The notes: generated by a model from the sequence alone, not told the origin. A DNA stretch of 64,000 nucleotides from Halococcus sediminicola (GCF_000755245.1 NZ_BBMP01000021.1:88361-152360); one strand, 5' to 3'. Shown: positions 43,299 to 51,891, counted from the stretch's first letter. Program-made: numbers and translations.

Positions 43299-44117
43299 TC
43301 AGATCGCTTCGCGTCTCCGATAGAGATAGACGGGAACCGTGATGTAGAAAAAGAACAGTCCGACCAAGTACAGCCATGTGGTCGGGTTCCATGAACTGTG
43401 ACGACGAACGTATCGAATGTCGAGATAGAGAGCGACTGCAACGACAATCAGTAAAATCCCGAAAACAGTTTCGGCCGCGCTGTTGACTGCCCCGAGAAAA
43501 CCGATATTCGTCCCGTCCGATAGCACACCGATGAGGAGAGCTGTGAATGCAAGCCCAGTAGCCTTGAGCAACGTGCTGTACCAATCGCGTGCCCGTACCG
43601 CTCTCGCGAGCAATCCGTCTTCGCTCTCCGCTGATGCGATGGCACTCGCGTGAGACTGTGCGCTCTGTGTTTCGTTGTCCGACTGCGCTCCCTCTACTTC
43701 CCCTATATCGTATTGTTCCAGAAGGTCTTCAGCGCCTAGCTCATCAACCATCGAGACAAGATCGTCGCCATCGACCAATTTCACGTTCAACTCTTCTGCC
43801 CGCTTCTCGGCTGCCCGCGTAAACGTGTTGGTAGTCGCGATGACGACTGAATCGACTCCCGATTCTTGCTGTTTCAGACTCGCATATTGTTGAATAGCGG
43901 GACCACTGACCGTGGTGTTCGGTCCGTATCGCTTCGCCTGAATAATTGTTTTCTGTGGATACGGGTTCGGTTTCGTCGCAACGACATCTATTCCAGCATC
44001 AACGGATGCTTGTGAGACGTTACATTCCCAGCCCATTCGTTCCCAGAGGTCACCGACAAAATATTCGAAGTCGTAGTCGTCCATCCGTTGCAGACGATTT
44101 TTGACAGCGACTTGCAT
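43299..44117 (-). CDS. Membrane-anchored Mrr-type restriction endonuclease-like protein
   Basis: A 272-residue protein: N-terminal Mrr-cat nuclease domain (1-125) with the PD-(D/E)xK residues Asp44 (VDAGIDVVA), Gln60-x-Lys62 (IIQAKRY), a preceding Glu18 (FEYFVGDLWERMGW), and a C-terminal part with about three membrane segments (around 180-200, 210-230, 245-265). Mrr proteins cut modified or foreign DNA; the membrane tether suggests action at entry or stress signalling. Hand counts of two lines give about 47-50% G+C against about 63% for a neighbouring line, a sign of transfer. The start is supported by a TATA box 30 bases away. Confidence 0.82.
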   Translation of the reverse strand: MQVAVKNRLQRMDDYDFEYFVGDLWERMGWECNVSQASVDAGIDVVATKPNPYPQKTIIQAKRYGPNTTVSGPAIQQYASLKQQESGVDSVVIATTNTFTRAAEKRAEELNVKLVDGDDLVSMVDELGAEDLLEQYDIGEVEGAQSDNETQSAQSHASAIASAESEDGLLARAVRARDWYSTLLKATGLAFTALLIGVLSDGTNIGFLGAVNSAAETVFGILLIVVAVALYLDIRYVRRHSSWNPTTWLYLVGLFFFYITVPVYLYRRREAI

Positions 44118-44146
44118 CGGATAGCGATACGTTCGGAAACCAGTAG

Positions 44147-44153
44147 TATAAAT
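44147..44153 (-). promoter_or_regulatory. TATA box of the Mrr-type nuclease gene
   Basis: ATTTATA on the minus strand, 30-36 bases before the ATG; this favours the shorter start over one 22 codons further upstream. Confidence 0.55.
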
Positions 44154-44220
44154 CAATCCCCGCGACCGTCTGCTAACGTACAACCACGGCTTATTTGCTA
44201 TCGGTCAGCGAACCCACCGT

Positions 44221-45045
44221 ATGACCGGCGATAGCGAAGATCCGAACGACGAACTGCAATATCACCTGGCGGTCGGCCCCGACGATGTCGCCGACACAGT
44301 CCTTCTCCCGGGCGACCCAGAACGCATCGAGAAGATCACGAATCAGTGGAGTAATTCAGAGGTGGTCGCCGAACACCGTGAGTTCCGCACCGCCACGGGC
44401 GAATATGAGGAGACTCCGATCAGCACGACCTCGACGGGCATCGGCAGTCCCTCGGCAGCCATCGCAGTCGAGGAACTCGCGCGCGTCGGCGTGGAGACGT
44501 TCCTTCGTGTGGGGTCCTGTGGAGCCATCCAGCCCGAGATGGACGTGGGCGACCTCGTCATCACCTCGGGAGCCGTCAGACAGGAGGGTACCAGCGGCGA
44601 GTACGTCCGCGAGGACTTTCCGGCGAGCGCCGACGACCGCGTGGTGGCGGCACTAGTTGCGGCCGCCGAGCAGTTGGGCCACGACTACCACGTGGGCGTG
44701 ACCGCGAGCACCGACAGCTTCTACGCCGGGCAGGGTCGGCCGGGCTTCGAGGGGTTCGAGGCCGCCGGCAGCGAGGCCCAGTTCGAGGAACTGCGCGAGG
44801 CAGGAGTGTTGAACTTCGAGATGGAGGCGAGCGCGATTCTCAGCCTCGCCAACCTCTACGGATTGCGGGCGGGCGCGGTCTGCACAGTGTATGCCAATCG
44901 GACGACCGGCGAGTTCCGCACCGAAGGGGAGAACCGTGCGGCCGAGACCGCCAGTCTCGCGGCGGCGCTGCTCGCTCGGATGGACGAGCGGGCGCGCGAG
45001 GTCGGTGCCGACCGCTGGTATCCCGGTCTCGGCATCGACGGCTGA
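44221..45045 (+). CDS. Nucleoside phosphorylase (uridine phosphorylase type)
   Basis: A 274-residue PNP/UDP-family enzyme that splits uridine (or a related nucleoside) with phosphate. Phosphate-site motifs VLLPGDPERIEKI and FLRVGSCGAIQP, the substrate signature VLNFEMEASAILSLANLYG, and the purine/pyrimidine base loop around GVTASTDSFYAGQGR match the uridine phosphorylase side of the family. With cdd it forms a pyrimidine nucleoside salvage pair. In haloarchaea such phosphorylases may feed the pentose bisphosphate pathway. Confidence 0.85.
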   Translation: MTGDSEDPNDELQYHLAVGPDDVADTVLLPGDPERIEKITNQWSNSEVVAEHREFRTATGEYEETPISTTSTGIGSPSAAIAVEELARVGVETFLRVGSCGAIQPEMDVGDLVITSGAVRQEGTSGEYVREDFPASADDRVVAALVAAAEQLGHDYHVGVTASTDSFYAGQGRPGFEGFEAAGSEAQFEELREAGVLNFEMEASAILSLANLYGLRAGAVCTVYANRTTGEFRTEGENRAAETASLAAALLARMDERAREVGADRWYPGLGIDG

Positions 45046-45126
45046 CGACGCTCGATAGCACGGAGAGCGCCCACAGCACGGTTCCGCATCGGGAATCCTT
45101 TTCAGTCGGGACGCGCTATATCCCAT

Positions 45127-45780
45127 GTGGCGTCCCCGTTCGAGGTTTTGGAGATCGATCCCGACGCGAGCGCAGCCGAACTCCGGCGGGCCTACCGCGA
45201 GCGCGTCATCGAGGCCCACCCCGATCACGGCGGTTCGGCCACGGAGTTCCAGCGCGTCCGGGAAGCGTACGCGGCGGCCAAGGCCGGCCGCGAACTCGAA
45301 GCGCCGCCCGAGCGCGAGGAACTCGACGAGGAGTCCGAACCAGACGACGAACCCGACGGCGCGCGCGTCGAGTACCTGAACTACGCGGTGCTCGACGACC
45401 ACGGCTGGGACGTCGGCGACGCGGACCTCTTCGGGAAGGCCAACGACGCGGACCTCGACCCGGTCAACTATGGCAAGTTCCTCGTCCAGCCGGGCGAGTC
45501 GCTGCTCGAAGCCGCCGAGAACCGGGGTTTCGCGTGGCCCTACGCCTGTCGTGGCGGCGCGTGTGCGAACTGTGCGGTCGCACTCGTCGAAGGCGAGTTG
45601 GAGATGCCCGCCGACACCATCCTCCCGCCGAAGATGAAGGCCAGCGGCATCCGGCTCTCGTGCAACGGGATTCCGATCACCGACGAGATGAAAGTCATTT
45701 ATAATATCAAACACCTCCCGGGTCTCGACGAACTGAGACTGCCCCCGCGGCCGTTCGAGCAGGCTCACGCCAGCGACTGA
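45127..45780 (+). CDS. J-domain / 2Fe-2S ferredoxin fusion protein
   Basis: A 217-residue fusion. Residues 3-50 form a J domain (SPFEVLEIDPDASAAELRRA with HPD at 31-33); an acidic linker of about 30 residues follows; residues 80-200 form a halobacterial plant-type ferredoxin, including the characteristic insertion DDHGWDVGDADLFGKA and cluster cysteines Cys141, Cys146, Cys149 and Cys179 (spacing C-x4-C-x2-C-x29-C). It may combine electron transfer with recruitment of Hsp70/DnaK. The GTG start is used. An ATG in another frame overlaps it but encodes nothing. Confidence 0.88.
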   Translation: MASPFEVLEIDPDASAAELRRAYRERVIEAHPDHGGSATEFQRVREAYAAAKAGRELEAPPEREELDEESEPDDEPDGARVEYLNYAVLDDHGWDVGDADLFGKANDADLDPVNYGKFLVQPGESLLEAAENRGFAWPYACRGGACANCAVALVEGELEMPADTILPPKMKASGIRLSCNGIPITDEMKVIYNIKHLPGLDELRLPPRPFEQAHASD

Positions 45781-45800
45781 CTTGGAGACGTGGCAAACAG

Positions 45801-45804
45801 TTAA
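45801..45804 (+). promoter_or_regulatory. Short TATA-like box before the EthD-like gene
   Basis: TTAA (in CAGTTAAGCC) 26-29 bases before the ATG at 45830; weak on its own but correctly placed for a leaderless start. Confidence 0.35.
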
Positions 45805-45829
45805 GCCGAATCCCGACGCACCGTTTCGG

Positions 45830-46144
45830 ATGATAAAACTCGTTGTCGGGTTAGTCAAGAAAGACGGCATGAGCATCGAGGCGTTCGAAGACCACTGGCA
45901 CGACGAGCACGCCCCGCGGGCGAGCGAGATTCCGAGCCTCGAAAAGTACACTACTGGAGTCGCACTCGACCCCGAGGAAAGCGAGTACGACGGCATCGCC
46001 GAACTCTACTTCGAGAACCCCGAGGACGTCGAGACGGCCTTCGATTCGGAGGCCGGTCGGTGGGCGCTCGACGACCTCGAAAACTTCACCGAGACGGACG
46101 AGAACATCCAGCTAGTGCTCGACGAGACGGTGCAGGTTGAGTAG
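45830..46144 (+). CDS. EthD-family dimeric alpha/beta-barrel protein
   Basis: A 104-residue ferredoxin-like fold protein. The opening MIKLVVGLVKKDGMSIEAFE, the motif DHWHDEHAP and the later GIAELYFENPEDVETAF are EthD/REDY-type signatures. Such proteins are small dimeric barrels that may bind aromatic or polyketide-like ligands; a specific role here is unknown. It lies downstream of the J-ferredoxin gene on the same strand but has its own upstream box. Confidence 0.82.
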   Translation: MIKLVVGLVKKDGMSIEAFEDHWHDEHAPRASEIPSLEKYTTGVALDPEESEYDGIAELYFENPEDVETAFDSEAGRWALDDLENFTETDENIQLVLDETVQVE

Positions 46145-46153
46145 GCGGGTAGC

Positions 46154-46633
46154 TCACTTCCTGAGAAACGACGAGATGCGGTCGGTCAGGCCGCCGTCGC
46201 CGAGTTTGAGGTAGTAGGCCGCGCCGCCGTCCTCGTAGTAGTGGTCGATGTGGCGCTGGATCTCGAAGCCGATGTGTTCGTAGAAGCCGACGGCGTCCCG
46301 ATTGCTCGCGCGGGCGTGACAGCTCACCGAACCGTGTTCCTCGGCGACGGTGGCGACGAGCCGTTCGCCGAAGCCCTCGCCGCGGTGGGCGAAATCGACG
46401 GCCAGAAAGAGCACGTAACCGTCACGGCGGACGGCCGCGAAGCCGATGAGGTCGTCGTCGCTGCCGGCGAAGACGAGGTGGACGGTCGCGCGGCGGTAGG
46501 CGTCGGCGAAGAACCCGCGGCGCTGTTTGAGCACGCCCTCCTCGCGGCGGATGCGCTCTTTCAGCTCCCACGCGGCGTCGAGATGCTCGTCGCTGCCCGG
46601 CCCGGCGACGCGATTCGTGACATCGACACTCAC
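46154..46633 (-). CDS. GNAT-family N-acetyltransferase
   Basis: A 159-residue single GNAT domain. The acetyl-CoA loop is in AVDFAHRGEGFGERLV, with FAAVRRDGYVLFL before it and the conserved NRDAVGFYEHIGFEIQ after it. The GTG start at SVDVTNRVAGPG was used. Substrate unknown. It is convergent with the EthD-like gene and divergent from the DUF502 gene. Confidence 0.82.
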   Translation of the reverse strand: MSVDVTNRVAGPGSDEHLDAAWELKERIRREEGVLKQRRGFFADAYRRATVHLVFAGSDDDLIGFAAVRRDGYVLFLAVDFAHRGEGFGERLVATVAEEHGSVSCHARASNRDAVGFYEHIGFEIQRHIDHYYEDGGAAYYLKLGDGGLTDRISSFLRK

Positions 46634-46721
46634 TGTCGGTCGATAGTGCACACGAAACCATAACTCCACCGCCCGCAGGGGAAGGCACAACGTTTTCGAG
46701 GGGGCCACCGCTGACTGCGGT

Positions 46722-47585
46722 ATGGCTTCGGCGTCGGAACCGCGAGAGTCGTCGGGTGTGCTGCACACGCTGCGCGAGTGGCTCATCACGGGCGCTGCGC
46801 TCACGATCCCATTCCTCATCACCGTGATGGTGCTGGCGTTCGTGTTGAACTTCCTCAGTAACGTCCTCACGCCGGTCGTCGAGGCGGCGCGCGTGCTCGG
46901 GTTCATCGGGCCGGTCGCCGGTATCGCCCGTGCCATCGGTCTCGGACCGGCGTTCGGTTCGGTCATCATCGAGTTCGGCACCATCTTCGCGCTCGTGGCC
47001 ATCGTCTTCGTCGTCGGGTTCGTCGCCCACGCCACCTCCTCCGAGCGGAAGTTCTCCCAGTGGTTCCACACCGCGATGGAGGCGATCCCGGGCGTCGGCT
47101 CGGTCTACACGAGTTTCAGGCGTATGAGCGACGTGTTGCTCGAAAGCGACACCAGTAGTTTTCAGGACGTGAAGCTCATCGAGTTCCCGAACGAGGGCAC
47201 CTACTCGTTCGCGTTCGTGACCGCCCAGCCGCCGGCGACCATCGACGAGGCCGCGAGCCACGACGACCTCAGAACGCTGTTCATGCCGCTCGCGCCCAAC
47301 CCCGTGATGGGCGGGTTTCTGGTCCACGTCCCCGCAGCGCGGGTCTACGACGTCGACCTCACCGTGGAGCAGGCCGTCAGCGCCATCGTCACCAGCGGCG
47401 TCGCCATCGGCGATACGGAGGACACGACGAGTCTCTCGGCCGACGAACTGGCGGCGCTCGGCGAGTACGACGCCGAGCGGACGACCGTCGAGGAGGGACT
47501 CGTCGGCGGGCCGGCGAACCCCGAACCGGCAGAACGCACCGCCGAACCCGCCGAGAGCAGCGATACGGAGCGTGGCGAGTCGTGA
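46722..47585 (+). CDS. DUF502 family membrane protein
   Basis: A 287-residue protein with two N-terminal membrane helices (about 20-45 and 82-105) and the conserved DUF502 core EAIPGVGSVYTSFRRMSDVLL, followed by a beta-rich cytoplasmic or extracellular domain (PNPVMGGFLVHVPAARVYDVDL) and a disordered acidic tail of about 45 residues. Its function is not known. The stop overlaps the archease GTG, linking it to the RNA-ligase genes. Confidence 0.87.
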   Translation: MASASEPRESSGVLHTLREWLITGAALTIPFLITVMVLAFVLNFLSNVLTPVVEAARVLGFIGPVAGIARAIGLGPAFGSVIIEFGTIFALVAIVFVVGFVAHATSSERKFSQWFHTAMEAIPGVGSVYTSFRRMSDVLLESDTSSFQDVKLIEFPNEGTYSFAFVTAQPPATIDEAASHDDLRTLFMPLAPNPVMGGFLVHVPAARVYDVDLTVEQAVSAIVTSGVAIGDTEDTTSLSADELAALGEYDAERTTVEEGLVGGPANPEPAERTAEPAESSDTERGES

Positions 47586-47992
47586 GCTTCGAACTCCGCG
47601 CACACACCGCGGACGTGGCCGTCGCCGCTGCGGGAGCGACGCTCGACGAGACGTTCGGCGCGGTCGCCGACGGACTGGCGGCGGCGATGTGCGAAGCGAT
47701 CCCCGAGAGCGGCGAGCGCTTCGAGTTCACCGTCAGCGCCGAGAACCGCGAGGCGCTCCTGTACGAGTATCTCGCCGACTGCATCTATCAGCGCGACGTG
47801 CGCGGCGTACTGCCCGTCGCAAACCGGGCGACGGTACAGCGCGATGGCGACGAGTGGCGCGGTGAGGCGAGCGCGCGCGGTGTTTCGCTCTCAGACGTCG
47901 ATGCACGGGAGATCAAGGCCGTGACGTACTCCGAGATGTGCATCGAAGAGGACGAGGGAGGCTGGCGGGCCTATGTCGTCTTCGACGTCTGA
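47582..47992 (+). CDS. Archease
   Basis: A 136-residue protein that activates the RNA ligase RtcB and increases its turnover. Family features: FELRAHTADVAVAAAG at the start (with the conserved Asp), LLYEYLADCIY in the middle, and VKAVTYSEM-like IKAVTYSEMCIEE near the end, whose Asp/Glu residues bind metal. GTG start inside the DUF502 stop; rtcB follows after 46 bases, the typical archaeal pairing. Confidence 0.93.
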   Translation: MSFELRAHTADVAVAAAGATLDETFGAVADGLAAAMCEAIPESGERFEFTVSAENREALLYEYLADCIYQRDVRGVLPVANRATVQRDGDEWRGEASARGVSLSDVDAREIKAVTYSEMCIEEDEGGWRAYVVFDV

Positions 47993-48038
47993 CCCGGGGA
48001 GACGAAACCTATTCCGGCGACGGCGGAGTAAGGCGGGC

Positions 48039-49496
48039 ATGGATACCTACGACGCCGACGGAGTTACGCTCGAACGGGTGGACGAATACGTCTGGGAGAT
48101 CCCACAGGAGGGGGCGATGAACGCGCCCGCACGGGTGCTCGCCAGCGAGGCGCTGCTCGACGAGATCTCGGACGACAAGACGCTCGAACAGTTGCAGAAC
48201 TCGACACAGCTCCCGGGAGTGGAAAAATACGCGGTCTGCATGCCCGACGGCCATCAGGGGTACGGCTTCCCGGTGGGTGGGGTTGCCGGTATCGACGCCG
48301 AGGATGGCTGTATTTCACCGGGGGCGGTGGGCTTCGACATTAACTGTGGCGTGCGGATGATGACGACGAACCTCACCTACGAGGACGTCGAGGGTCACGA
48401 GGAGGAACTGGTCGAGTCGCTCTTTGCGAACGTTCCATCAGGACTCGGCGGCGGCGGCGTGGTCGAATCCGGTGTCGAAACCGTCGAGGAGATCCTCGAC
48501 CGGGGCGTCGAGTGGGCGCTCGACGAGGGCTACGCCGTCGAAGCGGACCTCGCCCACTGCGAGGACGAGGGTCGCCGGCCGGACGCCGACCCCGATGCCG
48601 TCTCGCAGAAGGCCAAAGACAGGGGCAAGAACCAGATCGGGAGTCTTGGGTCGGGCAACCACTTCCTCGAAGTCCAGCGCGTGACCGACGTCTTCCGGGA
48701 TGGAGTGGCCGATTCCTACGGGCTGTCGGAGGACCAGATCGTGGTGCTCATCCACTGTGGCTCGCGGGGACTCGGCCATCAGGTCTGTACCGAGTACACC
48801 CGCGAGGTCGAGCAGGCGCACTCGGGACTGGTCGATCGGCTCCCGGACAAGGAACTCGCGGCCGCTCCGGCGGGAAGCCAGCTCGCGGACGAATACTACG
48901 GCGCGATGTGTGCGGCCATCAACTATGCCTGGGTCAACCGTCAGGTCATCATGCATCGCACGCGAGAGGTGTTCGAGCGGGTGTTCGAGCGCTCGTGGGA
49001 GGAGATGGAGATGAACCTGCTCTACGACGTGGCGCACAACATCGCCAAGAAAGAAGTCCACGACGTGGACGGCGAGGAGCGCGAACTCTACGTCCACCGC
49101 AAGGGCGCGACCCGGGCGTTCCCCGCCGGGCGCGAGGAAGTCCCGAAGGCGTACCGGGACGTCGGCCAGCCAGTGATAATCCCGGGGAGCATGGGCGCTG
49201 GCTCGTATGTCCTCCGTGGTGGCGAAGCCTCGATGGACACCACATTCGGTTCGACGGCCCACGGCGCGGGCCGGACGATGAGTCGCACGCAGGCGAAAAG
49301 CGAGTTCTGGGGCGAGGACGTCCAGGACGAACTCCGCGGGCAGAAGGTGTACGTGAAGGCTCAGAGCGGCGCGACCGTCGCTGAGGAAGCGCCCGGCGTC
49401 TACAAGGACGTCGACGAAGTCGTGAGGGTGTCCGAGGAGTTGGGCATCGGCGACACCGTGGCGCGAACCTTCCCCGTGTGCAATATCAAAGGCTGA
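48039..49496 (+). CDS. rtcB: RNA-splicing ligase RtcB
   Basis: A 485-residue GTP- and manganese-dependent ligase that joins tRNA exons (2',3'-cyclic phosphate to 5'-OH). Conserved residues include VCMPDGHQGYGFPVGG, GAVGFDINCGVRMM (metal-binding Asp/Cys), SLGSGNHFLEVQ (guanylate pocket), VLIHCGSRGLGHQV and the C-terminal STAHGAGRTMSRTQAK, whose final His is the guanylylated nucleophile. No intein is present. It follows archease and should need it for multiple turnover. Confidence 0.96.
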   Translation: MDTYDADGVTLERVDEYVWEIPQEGAMNAPARVLASEALLDEISDDKTLEQLQNSTQLPGVEKYAVCMPDGHQGYGFPVGGVAGIDAEDGCISPGAVGFDINCGVRMMTTNLTYEDVEGHEEELVESLFANVPSGLGGGGVVESGVETVEEILDRGVEWALDEGYAVEADLAHCEDEGRRPDADPDAVSQKAKDRGKNQIGSLGSGNHFLEVQRVTDVFRDGVADSYGLSEDQIVVLIHCGSRGLGHQVCTEYTREVEQAHSGLVDRLPDKELAAAPAGSQLADEYYGAMCAAINYAWVNRQVIMHRTREVFERVFERSWEEMEMNLLYDVAHNIAKKEVHDVDGEERELYVHRKGATRAFPAGREEVPKAYRDVGQPVIIPGSMGAGSYVLRGGEASMDTTFGSTAHGAGRTMSRTQAKSEFWGEDVQDELRGQKVYVKAQSGATVAEEAPGVYKDVDEVVRVSEELGIGDTVARTFPVCNIKG

Positions 49497-49511
49497 GTCA
49501 GCCGGGATGAA

Positions 49512-50882
49512 TCAGCGGATTTCTGACTGCTCGACCGCCGGCCGTCGTATCCGACCTTCGATTTCCGGGTCGATACCGAATTCGCGGGCGTACTCGACGA
49601 GCGCCTCGTAGGCTTTCCCAACTGTTCGAACCACGTCGCGTTCGTCGAACGCCGAAAAGAGGTGGTCGCTCTCGACGTGGTGAAAATCGACCGCGACGGA
49701 GTACGTCCGGTCGGGGGCAACAGGTTCGCCACCGACCCGCGCCTCGACGAGTTGTCCGGGTTCGTCCCACACCAGAGTCGCACCACTGACGTGACCAACC
49801 CTCCAGTCAGGGACCTCGGGATAGCGATAGGAGTGGTCGCACTCGCGGAAGGACTCGAGCAGTTGCTCGCCGGTGAGTTCGAGGACCACGAGATCGTTGT
49901 CGAAGGGCAACACGCCGACGAGGTCCACGGCAGTCACTGTTCCCGAGAGCGGGTCGCTCTCCCGGATGCCGGCTCTGAGCATCGCTACCTCCGTGTCGGC
50001 TCGCCAGCGAAGGGCATCGGTCACGACGTTGCCGACGCGGCTCTCGCCACCGTATCGGTCTCGCTTTTCGAGTTCGAGAGGCGTATCGAGCGTCGTCACC
50101 ACCTCCGACAATCCCGTCTCGTCCATCCGCTTGCGGAGCGCCGTTTCGACATCTTCGTCCAGCGGCCCGTCCAGCACGGCGTGGGCGGTCAGCGTCGCTT
50201 CGTCGTCCCCGAGTTCAACGTCGAGCAGCCGTCGGCCGTTCGCGCCGGGCCGCGCGACGAGCGTTCCAGCGATGCGCTCTGTGTGGGCCGTGTGGTCGTG
50301 CCCGCCGAGAACCGCATCGACGTCGAGTTCCGCCGCCAGTTCGGTGTCATCGCCACAGTGTGAGAGCACGACCGTGTAATCCACCTCGCCTTCGAGTGCT
50401 TCGACGCTTTCGGCGACGGCCGCGACCGAGGCGGTGAATTCGAGGTCGTCCGCTTCGGGCGTCATCACCGGCGTGTCGGGGGTCGCCACGCCCACGAGGC
50501 CGATGCGATGAGCATCAGTCTCGACGACCGTATGCGCGAGTGCTCCCGCGTCGGTGGCGAAGCGCTCGCCCTCTTCGAAGACGTTCGCGCCGAGCCACGG
50601 CTGTGGGGAGTCGCCGACGAGTTCTCGCGTGGCCTCGACGCCGTAATCGAAGTCGTGGTTGCCGAATACCTCGGCGTCCGGCTCGACGGCACGGTAGAAA
50701 TCGAGCGCCTGCCGGCCCTGCGTGACGAGCGAGAGCACGCCGGGCGCGGTGTTGTCGCCCGCTCCGCACACGACGGTCTCGCTGTCGCGCAACTGATCGA
50801 TGAGTCCGGCGAGCCGCCCGATGCGTTCCGGGTCGTCGTAGGCGTTCTCGATATCGGCGTAGTGCAACAGGCGCGGGGCCAT
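49512..50882 (-). CDS. 5'-nucleotidase-type metallophosphoesterase
   Basis: A 456-residue two-domain protein: metallophosphatase domain (1-235) and 5'-nucleotidase C-terminal domain (about 265-430, with RVGNVVTDALRW and LPFDNDLVVLELTG). Metal-site motifs are VCGAGDNTA (GDN), FGNHDFDYG, VVLSHCG and LGGHDHTAHT. The first motif, normally DxH, reads HYADIENAYD, so one usual His ligand is replaced. There is no signal peptide, unlike secreted UshA-type enzymes, so it is probably cytoplasmic. Substrate uncertain. Confidence 0.82.
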   Translation of the reverse strand: MAPRLLHYADIENAYDDPERIGRLAGLIDQLRDSETVVCGAGDNTAPGVLSLVTQGRQALDFYRAVEPDAEVFGNHDFDYGVEATRELVGDSPQPWLGANVFEEGERFATDAGALAHTVVETDAHRIGLVGVATPDTPVMTPEADDLEFTASVAAVAESVEALEGEVDYTVVLSHCGDDTELAAELDVDAVLGGHDHTAHTERIAGTLVARPGANGRRLLDVELGDDEATLTAHAVLDGPLDEDVETALRKRMDETGLSEVVTTLDTPLELEKRDRYGGESRVGNVVTDALRWRADTEVAMLRAGIRESDPLSGTVTAVDLVGVLPFDNDLVVLELTGEQLLESFRECDHSYRYPEVPDWRVGHVSGATLVWDEPGQLVEARVGGEPVAPDRTYSVAVDFHHVESDHLFSAFDERDVVRTVGKAYEALVEYAREFGIDPEIEGRIRRPAVEQSEIR

Positions 50883-50922
50883 TCGTCCACATATCAATGG
50901 GAGTGGATAAAGTTGTTCCGGG

Positions 50923-51216
50923 CTATCGAAGAAAGTCGAACGAGACATCCGCCGGCGTAGTGTGTGCCTCCACCGCACGGCCCTGCTCGTAGTTGACGAA
51001 GTTCAGATAAAATAACTCGCCACAGCCCTCGCCGTCGGTTTCGCTCGCCCCACAGACGATTTCGACGCCATCGCCCTCCTCGAAGTTCTCGTGTGGAGCG
51101 GCGTACTCCCAGCCATCGAGGGCGAAGGGCGTCACGGACTTATCGGCGAGTTCGGGTTCGCGGTCAAGCGTGACGAGCGCATCACAGCGGGGACAGGTGT
51201 AGCGAACGGCAACCAT
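50923..51216 (-). CDS. Small zinc-binding protein, 97 residues
   Basis: N-terminal CPRCD and later IVCGASETDGEGCGELFY provide four cysteines in a probable zinc site; MVAVRYTCPRCDALVTLD opens the protein. A TATA-like ctatac element about 30 bases before the ATG supports the start. I do not recognise the family. It is 40 bases upstream in transcription of the nucleotidase gene. Confidence 0.65.
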   Translation of the reverse strand: MVAVRYTCPRCDALVTLDREPELADKSVTPFALDGWEYAAPHENFEEGDGVEIVCGASETDGEGCGELFYLNFVNYEQGRAVEAHTTPADVSFDFLR

Positions 51217-51279
51217 ATCGGAAGAAGGGTATGGACGCGTATAGCTTCGGTCCTCCAGCGGCGATACGGCCGCCGTACG

Positions 51280-51441
51280 GTGCTGGCGGTGCTGTGCAGT
51301 AGTGCGGAAGGTGTCCGCGCGAACGGAATGGGCGCGGTTGACCGCTCACGCGGTTTGCGAGCGGGAGTTTTTAGTCCAGGTTTTTGCGAGGGGTTTAGCG
51401 CGCCGACGGCGCGCGATGCCCCGAAGTAAAAAAGTGGGGGC
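51280..51441 (+). repeat. Dispersed intergenic repeat, copy D (intermediate form)
   Basis: Between the small zinc protein start and the YlbF-like gene end. Reads AGTTTTTAGTCCAGGTTTTT, then a hairpin with 7-bp stem GCGCGCC/GGCGCGC and loop GAC (51398-51414), then GAAGTAAAAAAGTGGGG beside the YlbF gene's stop. Upstream it shares the CGGTGCTGTGC stretch with copy B but lacks the far module, so it is shorter than A-C. Confidence 0.8.
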
Positions 51442-51444
51442 GGA

Positions 51445-51852
51445 TTAGTCGTTACAGCAGCCACCGACCCGGTCGCCGAAGTCGATGGCGAGATCGGCGG
51501 CGATCTCTTGGTTCACCCGTTCGAGACGCGCATCGAGGGCTTCCTGCGCTTCGAGGAACTCGGCCATCGCCGGCACCGTGTGAAGGTCCTGCTGGGCACT
51601 TTGGAGCGTTTCGAGGTCGTCCTGTGTGGCCTCGCCGGTCTGGCGAGCCTGCACGAACTCGTCGCGCAGGCGCTCGAACTCCTGAACCTTCTTCTGGGCT
51701 TCGGGGCTTTTCTCGACAGCGGCTTTCGACTCGACGAAGCGCTCGTACTCCGGCGTGTCGGCGATGGCCGCGCCGAGATCGCCCGCGACGGTTTCGGGTT
51801 CGTCCCGTGTCGTGGCTTCGACGCCGGCGTCGACCTCCGATTCGGTGCTCAT
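51445..51852 (-). CDS. YlbF/YmcA-family protein
   Basis: A 135-residue helical protein: acidic N-terminal 28 residues, then the YlbF-type helical bundle (TPEYERFVESKAAVEKSPEA, KVQEFERLRDEFVQAR, AMAEFLEAQEALDARL), and a C-terminal VGGCCND tail with adjacent cysteines. Bacterial relatives act with RNase Y in RNA processing and can carry an Fe-S cluster through cysteines; in archaea the role is open. The ATG was preferred to a GTG just upstream. Confidence 0.8.
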   Translation of the reverse strand: MSTESEVDAGVEATTRDEPETVAGDLGAAIADTPEYERFVESKAAVEKSPEAQKKVQEFERLRDEFVQARQTGEATQDDLETLQSAQQDLHTVPAMAEFLEAQEALDARLERVNQEIAADLAIDFGDRVGGCCND

Positions 51853-51891
51853 CACTCCCCGGTTGGGTCGTGAGCGCCTTCAACGTGGCGG

